A stretch of 9,329 bases of DNA from an archaeon (GCA_020057445.1 JAGVFV010000058.1:1-9329); one strand, 5' to 3'; shown: positions 1-6,351, counted from the stretch's first letter. Program-made: numbers and translations. Notes: generated by a model not told the origin, from the sequence alone.

Positions 1-59
1 TGGATATACGAGTCTTCAGTTACAACTGCATCTTCCAAAAGCAATCCATTTCTGTACAT
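1..59 (-). CDS. 5' end of an unidentified gene running off the left edge
   Basis: An ATG at 57-59 on the minus strand opens a frame that stays open to position 1 (19 full codons, beginning MYRNGLLLEDAVVTED). Too little protein is present to assign a family. The main support is context: a good archaeal TATA/BRE promoter points at it (106-122), which would give a leader of about 25 nt, and a G-rich stretch (GGGGGCG, 65-71) lies about 5 nt before the ATG as a possible weak Shine-Dalgarno site. The gene is divergent from the nuclease gene at 310. The frame is short, so it could still be chance. Confidence 0.4.
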   Translation of the reverse strand, partial: MYRNGLLLEDAVVTEDSYI

Positions 60-105
60 GAGTTCGCCCCCAACAGGGAAACTAGTATACTATAATGTAT
101 GTGGA

Positions 106-122
106 TATATTTAAACCTTTCG
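106..122 (-). promoter_or_regulatory. Archaeal TATA box with BRE, minus strand
   Basis: Read on the minus strand the sequence is CGAAAGG followed by TTTAAATATA. A purine-rich BRE-like element sits directly before a TTTAWATA-type TATA box, the arrangement bound by TFB and TBP. Transcription would begin about 25 nt downstream, near position 85, and run into the partial gene starting at 59. Since TTTAAA is palindromic the direction rests on the BRE side, which favours the minus strand. Confidence 0.6.
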
Positions 123-280
123 ATTTTGGATATTCCTTACCGTGTCATCAGAAAACGGGGCTGGAGCTTGTATAACTCGAGTTTTCAGCATTTCTGAACA
201 TTGATATGGCGAACACGTCTCATTCGCAGTATGTGCCAAGAAAACAAGCTGCAAATGCAAGAGGACAGCTAGACCAAAGA

Positions 281-288
281 TTTAAATA
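281..288 (+). promoter_or_regulatory. TATA box of the nuclease gene, leaderless arrangement
   Basis: TTTAAATA lies directly after the purine/A-rich stretch CCAAAGA, matching an archaeal BRE plus TATA box. Its centre is about 25 nt before the ATG at 310, so the predicted transcription start falls on or next to the start codon. No Shine-Dalgarno sequence lies before this ATG, which fits a leaderless mRNA, in contrast to the strong Shine-Dalgarno sites of the minus-strand genes. Confidence 0.65.
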
Positions 289-309
289 AACCCCCAGGTT
301 GATTTCTTC

Positions 310-1137
310 ATGGCCGAAAAAGAAGAATCACGTTCAGTGATAGCCTCGCGTGTGCAGTCTCCCTCATCCATCAACACGTACAGGCAGTGCCCGAGAAAAT
401 ACTATTATAACTACATCGCAGGCCTTCCGACAAAGAAAAGCATCGCCCTCATCAAGGGAAGCATCATCCACGAGGTTCTCGAGGATTTTTTCGACATCAA
501 CCCGGCGCATCTTGGAGACGACTGCAAGGATTACCTTCGCAAAGAGATCATGCGCCTCTTCATGGCAAAATGGAAACAGAGCCAGGGAGACATAGACTCT
601 ATCTGCACGCCTGACAAGGCAGTGCACGCGAGCGACTGCATGCTCATGCTCTCCAACTGGACAGAATGGTTCCTCAAGAGGATCGATGCCAAGGTACGCA
701 CCGGAAAAACAGCAGCTGACGCATTTAGGCAACTCACCCCTGTCCGCGAGCAGGAATACATCTCTCCAGAAGACAGTGTCCGTGGATTCATCGACGCGAT
801 CGAGGAAGAAGACGGACGCATCCGCCTCATAGACTACAAGACATCGTCAAGAGATGAGATTACAGAAGAATACCTGCTCCAGCTCTCCATCTACGCGCTC
901 CTCTATAGGGTCCGCCACGGCAAGCTCCCTGACGTCGTCGGCCTGCATTTCCTGCGCCATGGTGAAAAAGAGATCGAAGCGACAGAGTCCATGGTCGAAT
1001 ACGCAAGGCGGGAGATCCATGGAGTGCACAAGAAGACCCTCACCACAGACAAGAAGGATTATGTGAAAAAGATCGGACCGCTCTGCAAATGGTCGAGCGG
1101 CCAATGCGATTTTTATGATACGTGCGTGAAAGATTAA
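310..1137 (+). CDS. PD-(D/E)XK nuclease, Cas4/RecB-like, with probable 4Fe-4S cluster
   Basis: This 275-residue protein is a RecB/Cas4-type PD-(D/E)XK nuclease. The sequence shows the N-terminal element SPSSINTYRQCPRKYYY (Cys27), the GxxxHxxxE helix around residues 50-58 with His54, the active-site pair Asp162 (GFIDAIE) and Asp175-Tyr-Lys177 (IDYKTSS), and the QLSIYALLY motif from Gln191 to Tyr195. Cys259, Cys266 and Cys272 near the C-terminus combine with Cys27 in the 1+3 arrangement that binds a 4Fe-4S cluster in Cas4 and AddB. Family knowledge suggests single-strand DNA exonuclease or end-processing activity in repair. No helicase domain is fused and no CRISPR array or other cas gene is present, so I do not call it Cas4. 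It is convergent with the next gene, 5 nt away. The ATG fits the leaderless promoter. Confidence 0.88.
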   Translation: MAEKEESRSVIASRVQSPSSINTYRQCPRKYYYNYIAGLPTKKSIALIKGSIIHEVLEDFFDINPAHLGDDCKDYLRKEIMRLFMAKWKQSQGDIDSICTPDKAVHASDCMLMLSNWTEWFLKRIDAKVRTGKTAADAFRQLTPVREQEYISPEDSVRGFIDAIEEEDGRIRLIDYKTSSRDEITEEYLLQLSIYALLYRVRHGKLPDVVGLHFLRHGEKEIEATESMVEYARREIHGVHKKTLTTDKKDYVKKIGPLCKWSSGQCDFYDTCVKD

Positions 1138-1142
1138 GTCGT

Positions 1143-2264
1143 CTATGGCTTTTCCCGCAAATACTGTTCGTTCTTGACAGCCTGATCATATAAACCGTCC
1201 AGGTCAAAGCAGCCCCACTCCGGGCACAGCTCGACAAAGATGACCCTGTCCATCTCGTCCAGTTCGGCCTTGTGAGCCTTTATTCTTCCTTCTATCTTCT
1301 TTGCTTCTCCTGCATTTCCTTCCCGCATATACCATTTATGCAATGTCGACAGCCAGTATGTCGTGCTCTCTGCGCTCGCGGACATGGATGAGAGCCTGTC
1401 TGCCAGCTGACGAAGCTCGCGGTCGACATCCTCTTTCGACGCGACTCTCGTCTTTGCGGGAAGGCTCTTTCGCTCAAGGTTGGCAAATCCGAGCTCGAAC
1501 TCGATAGCCTTGAGCAGGAAATGCATCTCATCAAGGACCATGAACGAGGTGGTGAACTGCCCTTTCTTGTAGAGGGTGTGCAATTCGTTGAAACGCAGGC
1601 GATAAGCCTTGTCAAGCGTGACGACTCTGTTTTCATGATAGCGTTTCCTTTCTTCTTCAACCGCGTCGTGCAGTTGGCACCAGCGGGACAGTCTCTCCTC
1701 GTTTTCTTCCAAAAGCCCAATCTGTCGGACATAGGTGATGAAATTCTCATCAGGCATGTTGGTGGATGGCTCTCGCCATGCGAATGCCTCTTCTTTCCAG
1801 AGGACAGGTTGGACATCCGTCCGGGTTGCGATATTTTGTCCAAGAAGGAAATTATCCATCTCTTTCTCCACACGCAAGTCATTCTCCTGCTCTTTCATCC
1901 AGTCGATATATCTTTCGATCACAGCGTTGACATCCCTTAATTTTTTCATGACATCCTTGCTCTCAACATATCTTTCCTGCTTTTCCAGCAGTGCATAATC
2001 CCTCTCGTAGACCTTAACCTGCATCTGGATCTTGAATCCATAGAGCACTTCAGGGGTGATGAGATCCTTTGCAGGCGCCTGTATGTTTGTCTTCTTCAGC
2101 CAGACCATGATCCCTGCCTCATATGCCTGCGGGAACGAAGGATAGGGACTGATCGGCTTGCCTTTTTTTGCACACTTGAATTCTGTGATCTCTTCAGGGT
2201 CTTTTCTTTTGAAGATATTCTTGATGATGCTCTCGAGGCTCTCCTCACCCTTGTCTTTGCCCAT
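1143..2264 (-). CDS. Unrecognised mostly helical protein, 373 residues
   Basis: I do not recognise this family. The protein is hydrophilic, with no signal peptide or membrane segment, and is dominated by charged helix-forming stretches that look like coiled coil (for example VYERDYALLEKQERYVE, then EENEERLSRW and AVEEERKRYHE). It has many Trp and Tyr residues. An N-terminal part of about 70 residues (KRKDPEEITEFKCAKKGKP, then PYPSFPQAYEAG) is less helical and could be a small domain. The frame extends 24 codons upstream to 2336, but those codons are AT-rich and overlap the promoter region, so I choose the ATG at 2264 (MGKDKGEES). It lies downstream of the vault cluster on the same strand, after a strong terminator and with its own TATA-like elements, so it is probably transcribed independently. 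A link to the vault is not shown. Confidence 0.8.
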   Translation of the reverse strand: MGKDKGEESLESIIKNIFKRKDPEEITEFKCAKKGKPISPYPSFPQAYEAGIMVWLKKTNIQAPAKDLITPEVLYGFKIQMQVKVYERDYALLEKQERYVESKDVMKKLRDVNAVIERYIDWMKEQENDLRVEKEMDNFLLGQNIATRTDVQPVLWKEEAFAWREPSTNMPDENFITYVRQIGLLEENEERLSRWCQLHDAVEEERKRYHENRVVTLDKAYRLRFNELHTLYKKGQFTTSFMVLDEMHFLLKAIEFELGFANLERKSLPAKTRVASKEDVDRELRQLADRLSSMSASAESTTYWLSTLHKWYMREGNAGEAKKIEGRIKAHKAELDEMDRVIFVELCPEWGCFDLDGLYDQAVKNEQYLREKP

Positions 2265-2285
2265 CTGCCTGAGTAATGATTGGTG

Positions 2286-2333
2286 ATTATTATACCTTAT
2301 GTTATTTATTTTCAATATAGAAAATAAATATAT
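2286..2333 (-). promoter_or_regulatory. AT-rich promoter region of the 373-residue gene
   Basis: This stretch is far more AT-rich than its surroundings and holds three TATA-like elements on the minus strand: TATATTTATTTT (2321-2332), GAAAATAAATAA (about 2303-2314) and GTATAATAA (about 2287-2295). With a 25-nt spacing, starts would fall near 2301, 2283 or 2266. All precede the chosen ATG at 2264, and the last would give a leaderless mRNA. All three also argue against translation starting at 2336. Confidence 0.5.
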
Positions 2334-2373
2334 CAAAAAAAGAGAAAAATATCCGCTGCGAAATTAGGCAAGA

Positions 2374-2422
2374 GAAGGGGGAGGCCGCATGATGCGTGTC
2401 CTTGCTGCATGCCTCCCCCTTC
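2374..2422 (-). terminator. Strong GC-rich hairpin followed by T-rich DNA
   Basis: A perfect 12-bp inverted repeat (GAAGGGGGAGGC at 2374-2385 on the plus strand, its complement at 2411-2422) encloses 25 nt. The loop itself contains the palindrome CGCAT-G-ATGCG (2386-2396). It begins 34 nt after the stop of the preceding minus-strand gene, and about 20-40 nt further along, the transcribed strand carries TTTTT and TTTTTTT runs. It most likely ends the transcript of the two small genes at 2457-2830. The G5 stem and nested palindrome could instead belong to a small structured RNA. Confidence 0.6.
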
Positions 2423-2456
2423 GCTGTCGTGAACTGGTGCACTACTGCATCTGGCG

Positions 2457-2654
2457 CTAATGCACTCGGCTATGCGGATCCTTCTTCACCGTGATCTTCT
2501 TCGTCTTCGCCGCCTTCTTCGTCCCCCCGACCTCCTCATGCACCTCAGGCAGCCCGTCGCTGTTGTCATCCGCCTGCCCTGTGCCGTTGCCGTCCATCCC
2601 CGCCTCGCCATTACCGTTAGCCCGTCCACGACTGCGCCAATGCTTGCCCTTCAT
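2457..2654 (-). CDS. Small Gly/Asn/Asp-rich protein with Lys-rich tail, 65 residues
   Basis: The family is not recognised. The start codon overlaps the stop of the upstream small gene (ATGA), and GGAAAGGAG lies 7 nt before the ATG, so translation is probably coupled to it. Composition is in blocks: a basic start (KGKHWRSRGR), a Gly/Asn/Asp-rich centre (residues 13-37, including MDGNGTGQADDNSDG), and a Lys-rich tail (TKKAAKTKKITVKK). The centre resembles the Asp/Asn/Gly spacing of calcium-binding loops of the EF-hand or thrombospondin type-3 sort, but there is one loop at most, so calcium binding is only a suggestion. It is probably disordered. The coupled start and Shine-Dalgarno site are the main evidence that it is a gene. 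Confidence 0.55.
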   Translation of the reverse strand: MKGKHWRSRGRANGNGEAGMDGNGTGQADDNSDGLPEVHEEVGGTKKAAKTKKITVKKDPHSRVH

Positions 2655-2830
2655 GAAGAACTCCTTTCCCTGAGGTCTTCGTGGTTTTTTGCTTGTCTTC
2701 TTGTCTCTTCAACAAGGAGATGCAGCCGCCTGAACTGTTCAGCAGGAGACAACTGCCTTTCTTGCCGGAGCACCAACCGATCCGTTGCAATGTTCAACAC
2801 CCGCAACTGCTCTGCCGTCTGCGTATCCAT
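2651..2830 (-). CDS. Small helical charged protein, 59 residues
   Basis: This hydrophilic protein is predicted almost wholly helical (LRVLNIATDRLVLRQERQL, then PAEQFRRLHLLVEETRRQ), with heptad-like leucine spacing consistent with a short coiled coil or helical hairpin. Family unknown. The stop overlaps the ATG of the next gene (ATGA). A TTG directly before the ATG (2831-2833) is an alternative start that would add one residue; a G5 stretch (GGGGGA) lies 4 nt before that TTG. Just upstream is a hairpin with a T run that may end the preceding zinc-ribbon transcript. The gene pair may encode a small two-protein unit. Confidence 0.55.
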   Translation of the reverse strand: MDTQTAEQLRVLNIATDRLVLRQERQLSPAEQFRRLHLLVEETRRQAKNHEDLRERSSS

Positions 2831-2838
2831 CAATCCCC

Positions 2839-2872
2839 CTAAAAAAGAAGAGGGCGGTTACCAGGAAACCGC
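2839..2872 (-). terminator. Hairpin plus T-run after the zinc-ribbon gene
   Basis: On the minus strand GCGGTT and AACCGC (6 bp, 7-nt loop, 2854-2872) are followed by CCTCTTC and then TTTTTT (2841-2846). This resembles an intrinsic terminator, and archaeal RNA polymerase also stops at U-rich tracts alone. It lies between the zinc-ribbon gene and the small-gene pair, with the T run about 10 nt before the latter's start, so it may act as an attenuator rather than a full stop. Confidence 0.45.
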
Positions 2873-2939
2873 AATTCTCTCCGGCCGAGGCAATAGAAAG
2901 AAGATATGCGCGCTTCACCAGTGCCGCCCCCTTCATTTC

Positions 2940-3143
2940 CTACTGCTTCAACGCCTTGATCACACCCACGACGAACTCAGACCGATGGTACACCTGCTGG
3001 CAGTTCGTGCATTCGAACCTGACCTTGTACGGTTCCTCCTTCCTTTCATGGGGATACAGCGCACCACATCGCTCGCATGAGACGTTCCCGAATACCTTCT
3101 GCTTTTGGCCAGACTTCTTGGGGTCAGACATCCTGTCGACCAA
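2940..3143 (-). CDS. Small zinc-ribbon protein, TTG start, 67 residues
   Basis: Two Cys-x2-Cys knuckles (Cys23/Cys26 in SCERCGALY and Cys45/Cys48 in FECTNCQQVY) spaced 18 residues apart form a classic zinc ribbon expected to bind one Zn2+. The N-terminal 20 residues are Lys/Gln-rich and the C-terminal 15 form a short helix. Such stand-alone ribbons in archaea often act in nucleic-acid or protein binding, but the exact role is unknown. The start is chosen by the ribosome binding site: GGAGGTG (3148-3154) stands 4 nt before TTG at 3141-3143, whereas the first ATG (3129-3131) has only a closely placed AGG. The gene lies 185 nt downstream of the MVP gene on the same strand, with several T runs and inverted repeats between. 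Confidence 0.72.
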   Translation of the reverse strand: MVDRMSDPKKSGQKQKVFGNVSCERCGALYPHERKEEPYKVRFECTNCQQVYHRSEFVVGVIKALKQ

Positions 3144-3328
3144 TCGGCACCTCCGAAAAAGTGGTAGAGACTGCTTTGTAAAAACCAGTCGTGAAAAATG
3201 TCGCGCCTGCCTGCAGGGATAAAAACCTGCTTAAAGTCATGCGATTTCTTGCTGTAAGCAGGCGCGACTCGTTGGAGAACGTTGGAGTTACTCGTGTTGT
3301 AGACCTACGTTGTCAGGACTGCGTCGCG
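3144..3328 (-). terminator. Intergenic region after MVP: 11-bp inverted repeat and four T5 tracts
   Basis: A perfect 11-bp inverted repeat, GTCGCGCCTGC (3200-3210) and GCAGGCGCGAC (3258-3268), encloses 47 nt. An inner GCAGG/CCTGC hairpin lies within it. Read on the minus strand, the outer stem is followed at once by ATTTTT. T5 tracts occur at 3221-3225, 3194-3198, 3180-3184 and 3156-3160, which is how archaeal terminators often look. A second small stem, GACTG/CAGTC, spans 3169-3190. I read it as the termination region of the MVP transcript. A structured RNA processed from it is possible. I see no convincing TATA box for the zinc-ribbon gene here. Confidence 0.5.
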
Positions 3329-6238
3329 CTACCGCGTCTCAGGCCTCTTGATCCCGAGAGAGTCCATGCGGTCCTTCAGGCCCCTGAGCGCGTTCTGAAC
3401 GCGGCTGTCGTTGAAGATCTCGCCAAAGGCGCCAAGACCCTTCTCCTTGAGGAGTTCGGAAACCACTCCTCCCAGAGCAGGAGGAAGATTCTCGCACGCC
3501 TTCGCGAGCAGGTTCGAGTCACCGAGAGCCATGATGGACGCGACGAGTTCAGGCTGCATCGCCTTGAATGCCTTCTCACGGGCTTCTGCATCAGCGCCGA
3601 TCAGCGACACTTGCAGCTCTGTGAGATTCTTCTCGAACTCGGCGATGACGTCGTTCTTCGCCTCGAGCGCATCAGCCTCGACCTGTCCTTTGCTCCGGAT
3701 CCGCTCCACTTCAGCCTCGGAGTCGGCGAGGAGCCGGGCACGGTTCTGGCTTGCCTCAAGGTCCAGCACTGCCTGCTTGTTCGTCGCGACCACGTTCGCA
3801 AGCTCGTTCCTGATCCGCTCAGCCTCAGTGGAGCGCTCCCTTCCCACATTGAGCCGGTGCGTCTCTACCTCATTCTCGCGGTCGATCGCCTTCTTCTCGT
3901 ACGTGACGAGGTGGTCCTTGATCTCATCGAGAGCGACAGTCGCCTCCTTGACCGCTCCCTCAGTGGTGAGCTCGAGGTTCGCGGTCACGACACGCCTCTG
4001 GCCCTCGATCGTCGCCTTCTTGATCTCAGGATCGAGGATCACCGGGTCATCGAGCATGACCTCGGTCACGTGGAAGTTGTTCTCCATCTTGAGCCCCGGC
4101 CTCCCCTGCCCCTCGACACGCACCCCGAGGATGGTGTCGCGGACAAAGTCAGCCATGCGGTCCTTGATGTCGACGAACTTCTTCTGGTGGGTGACGCCCC
4201 GCATCTTCGAGCGCACGAAGTCCACGAGCTCGCCGACATAGTCTACCTTGAGCCACCACTTCATCCGCTCGTCGTCGGTCTCGCCGGTGAACGAGCCCTT
4301 GAAGCGAAGCGTGATCTCGTAGTCCACGTTGTCCGCTGTCGTGATCGTGAACCTGTCAGAGACGAGGTTGTCCGCGACCTTCAGGATGACGGTCTCGACA
4401 GGAGGCTTCGACCTCTTCGGAGTCCCTGCGGAAAGCGTCAGCGTCACCGGGCTCTCGTCGAACTCGAGCAGCTCCCGCTTCCAGCCAAGGACGATCCGTG
4501 GCTTGTCGCCGCCTGTCACGAGCATGGCCTCGTTCGGCTGCACCGGGATGCAGGTCGCCCAGTCAAGGTCAGTCATCTGGCCGTCAGGGACGCGCGGCTT
4601 CCTCTCGGTCGCGGCGATCCAGAGGTTCCACTCGTGGCTCTTCAGCCGACGGAAGACCTGCTCCTCCTTGCGCGGGTCAGGGATATACAGGGTCTCGCCC
4701 TTTTCGAGCTTGACCTTGCCGGTGTTGAGGTTCCTGATGTAGATCGCCGACTTCTGGTCCACCCGGATGCCCTCGACGAAGATGCCCTGATGGTCGTTTC
4801 CCATGTGGGGGGTTCGCGTCTTCGGGTGGCAGATGACGAAGTTGTTGCTCGGGATGATGTAGGCGGCAAGACCCTTGATGAAGATCTCATCGCCGATGGT
4901 GTAGGATGATTCGGTGAGATGCTTCTCCGCGCCAGGAGGAAGCTCCTTCAGCAAGTCATCCTTCTTGATGGCCTTCGCAAGCACCCGAAGCAGAACACCT
5001 TGAGTCTCTGTCGGATGATACGCGTCGTAGACACCGCGATTCGAACCTGCTGTGCGGAAACGCTCGTAAGGCGCGAGGAAGAGGCGCCTTGGACCCGCGA
5101 CCACCCTCTGCGTCCCGTCAGCCTTGATGATCACGGCAAACTCGGTCTCGGTCAGCTCAAGCGCTGTCCGGACGATGCGCTCGCCCTTCGCAGCCTCCTG
5201 CAGCTCCTTGACCGTGAATCCGCCGGCAGTGCCCTTCAACGGATCGATCTTGGGCTCCTCGAATCGAGGATCGGCAAGGATCTTGTTGACCATGCCTGCA
5301 TCAAGGAGGTCAGGCAGGGTCGCGAGATACTCTCCCCCGTACGTGCTCTTCGCGCTCCTGATGAAGTCAGGATTGAGGTAGTTCGAGATCTCCCGCTCTC
5401 CAAGGAATCCCTTCTTGACGAGGGACCTGAACCTGTCCTTTGGCGCTGCCTGAAGCGTTGGCGCGGACGGCTCCTTCATCCTCTCAAGAAGGTCGAGAGC
5501 GAGTTCCCTCGTGAGAGGCCTGCCGGACGCGTCCACAGACTGGTCAGGAAGGACATCGACTCCTGTCGGAGGGATGTACACCTCGGTGTCCACGCCCGTG
5601 ATCCTGATCTGCTGGCCAGGAGAGAACGTGAAGTTTTCCGGAGCCTGCGGCAGCGAGTCTGTCTTCGGCGTCTCGGACTCCTCCTCTTCTGGATGCGCTT
5701 CCTTCTGCGGCTCATGCGCAGGGGCATCCTTCGTGGCGCACTGCACGGTGACACCGTAGAACGGAGCCTTCTTGTCCACCTTCGCCGGTTCGGGAACCTG
5801 GACGATGATATACTCGCCCTTGGCCATCTTGATGATGTCATGCTTCACCACGACCTGGCCTGGCCAGACCGGGAAGTAGCCCGAAGTCACATTCCTTGCC
5901 TGACCGAAGGCGAGCGAAGGGATGTCCTTCTGTCCCGCTGCCCAGCTGCCGTTCTGGAATCCCTCTGCAAGGGACTCCACGGGGTTTGTGATGACAGCGT
6001 ACTCAACACCCTCGTTGACAGTGATCATGTCTTGGATCGCAGTCGTCCTCTCCTCTGACTCCTCGAGCATGATCAAGCGGCCGGGATTCTGCGGATCCTT
6101 CTTGAGCAGCCGCTGGGTCGGAAGAATGTCATGCTTGTGAGGCCCGATGAGAAGGACGGTCTTGCTCCTTTCCCCATCATAGAGCCACACGAACTTGCCC
6201 GGAAGCAAGTATAATGTTTCGTTTCCACCTGCTGCCAT
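3329..6238 (-). CDS. mvp: Major vault protein (MVP) homologue
   Basis: At 969 residues this is close in size to animal MVP (about 860-900), the subunit of which 78 copies build the hollow vault particle. The order matches. The N-terminal beta repeats include GVDTEVYIPPTGVDVLPD (215-232) and, around 450-518, a block that parallels the last vault repeats: an AYIIPSNN element where human MVP has EYVPSAK, then AIYIRNLNTGKVK against human GIYVQDVKTGKVR. The shoulder (stomatin-like) domain spans about 565-735, with LSAGTPKR (602-609; human LSAGRPKR) and DRFTITTADNVDYEITL (human DVITIETADHARLQLQL). A long cap helix follows (about 740-870, rich in Ala, Glu and Arg), then a cap-ring-like C-terminus (about 885-969). 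Unlike animal MVP there is an acidic Pro/Glu linker (170-200) and an extra block at about 233-350. The start has AGGAGGT 7 nt upstream. It is the last gene of a minus-strand cluster. A vault-like shell is expected from the family; cargo and function are unknown. Confidence 0.93.
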   Translation of the reverse strand: MAAGGNETLYLLPGKFVWLYDGERSKTVLLIGPHKHDILPTQRLLKKDPQNPGRLIMLEESEERTTAIQDMITVNEGVEYAVITNPVESLAEGFQNGSWAAGQKDIPSLAFGQARNVTSGYFPVWPGQVVVKHDIIKMAKGEYIIVQVPEPAKVDKKAPFYGVTVQCATKDAPAHEPQKEAHPEEEESETPKTDSLPQAPENFTFSPGQQIRITGVDTEVYIPPTGVDVLPDQSVDASGRPLTRELALDLLERMKEPSAPTLQAAPKDRFRSLVKKGFLGEREISNYLNPDFIRSAKSTYGGEYLATLPDLLDAGMVNKILADPRFEEPKIDPLKGTAGGFTVKELQEAAKGERIVRTALELTETEFAVIIKADGTQRVVAGPRRLFLAPYERFRTAGSNRGVYDAYHPTETQGVLLRVLAKAIKKDDLLKELPPGAEKHLTESSYTIGDEIFIKGLAAYIIPSNNFVICHPKTRTPHMGNDHQGIFVEGIRVDQKSAIYIRNLNTGKVKLEKGETLYIPDPRKEEQVFRRLKSHEWNLWIAATERKPRVPDGQMTDLDWATCIPVQPNEAMLVTGGDKPRIVLGWKRELLEFDESPVTLTLSAGTPKRSKPPVETVILKVADNLVSDRFTITTADNVDYEITLRFKGSFTGETDDERMKWWLKVDYVGELVDFVRSKMRGVTHQKKFVDIKDRMADFVRDTILGVRVEGQGRPGLKMENNFHVTEVMLDDPVILDPEIKKATIEGQRRVVTANLELTTEGAVKEATVALDEIKDHLVTYEKKAIDRENEVETHRLNVGRERSTEAERIRNELANVVATNKQAVLDLEASQNRARLLADSEAEVERIRSKGQVEADALEAKNDVIAEFEKNLTELQVSLIGADAEAREKAFKAMQPELVASIMALGDSNLLAKACENLPPALGGVVSELLKEKGLGAFGEIFNDSRVQNALRGLKDRMDSLGIKRPETR

Positions 6239-6243
6239 TTCAG

Positions 6244-6351
6244 TTACCTCCTATTTCGAAGTCTGCTGGTTTTCATTCCCTTGTTGCATGCGCTCAGATG
6301 TCCCCGAAGGGAAAACAGCCCTTGTCTTCTGCCCCCTTTCTGGATCTTCAT
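6244..6351 (-). CDS. Possible 35-residue basic peptide between helical gene 3 and MVP
   Basis: The ATG overlaps the TGA stop of the upstream gene (ATGA), and the frame stays open for 35 codons, ending TAA inside the MVP ribosome binding site. It therefore fills almost the entire 109-nt gap. The peptide starts MKIQKGGRRQGLFSLRGH and is strongly basic (about a third Lys and Arg), with one Cys. The upstream GAAGG is only a weak ribosome site. It could serve as a translational relay into MVP or simply be chance; I cannot decide. The same stretch carries a weak 5-bp AAGGG/CCCTT hairpin (6307-6323). Confidence 0.25.
   Translation of the reverse strand: MKIQKGGRRQGLFSLRGHLSACNKGMKTSRLRNRR
6246..6252 (-). 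promoter_or_regulatory. Shine-Dalgarno site of the MVP gene
   Basis: AGGAGGT on the minus strand lies 7 nt before the ATG at 6236-6238 and fixes the MVP start. Its first bases overlap the stop codon of a 35-codon frame that fills the gap after the preceding gene. Confidence 0.75.

Noticed and set aside
206..289. Plus-strand 27-codon frame (begins MANTSHSQYVPRKQ) before the nuclease gene
   Set aside because: No ribosome site, and its end lies in the TATA box of the nuclease gene; likely chance.
310..1137. Calling the nuclease Cas4 and the region a CRISPR locus
   Set aside because: No repeat-spacer array and no other cas gene are present; stand-alone Cas4/RecB-like nucleases are common in archaea.
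2265..2336. Start of the 373-residue protein at 2336 (24 extra residues)
   Set aside because: The extra codons are very AT-rich, overlap three TATA-like elements and give an Asn/Ile/Leu-rich start unlike the rest of the protein.
2739..2936. Minus-strand 65-codon frame starting 3 nt after the zinc-ribbon stop
   Set aside because: It runs across the GCGGTT/AACCGC hairpin and T6 run and overlaps the next gene by about 90 nt; the ribosome site is weak and the protein is not family-like.
3511..3520. GGTTCGAGTC, which resembles a tRNA T-loop
   Set aside because: It lies inside the MVP coding region, and no acceptor stem, anticodon arm or D-arm is found around it.
3191..4909. Long plus-strand frame of 572 codons opposite the MVP gene
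   Set aside because: It is antisense to a clearly homologous gene, is rich in Leu, Arg, His and Asp in the way complementary GC-rich codons produce, and has no family resemblance.
4919..6058. Plus-strand frame of 379 codons opposite the N-terminal half of MVP
   Set aside because: Same reason: a reverse-strand shadow with Arg/Leu-rich low-complexity translation and no ribosome site.
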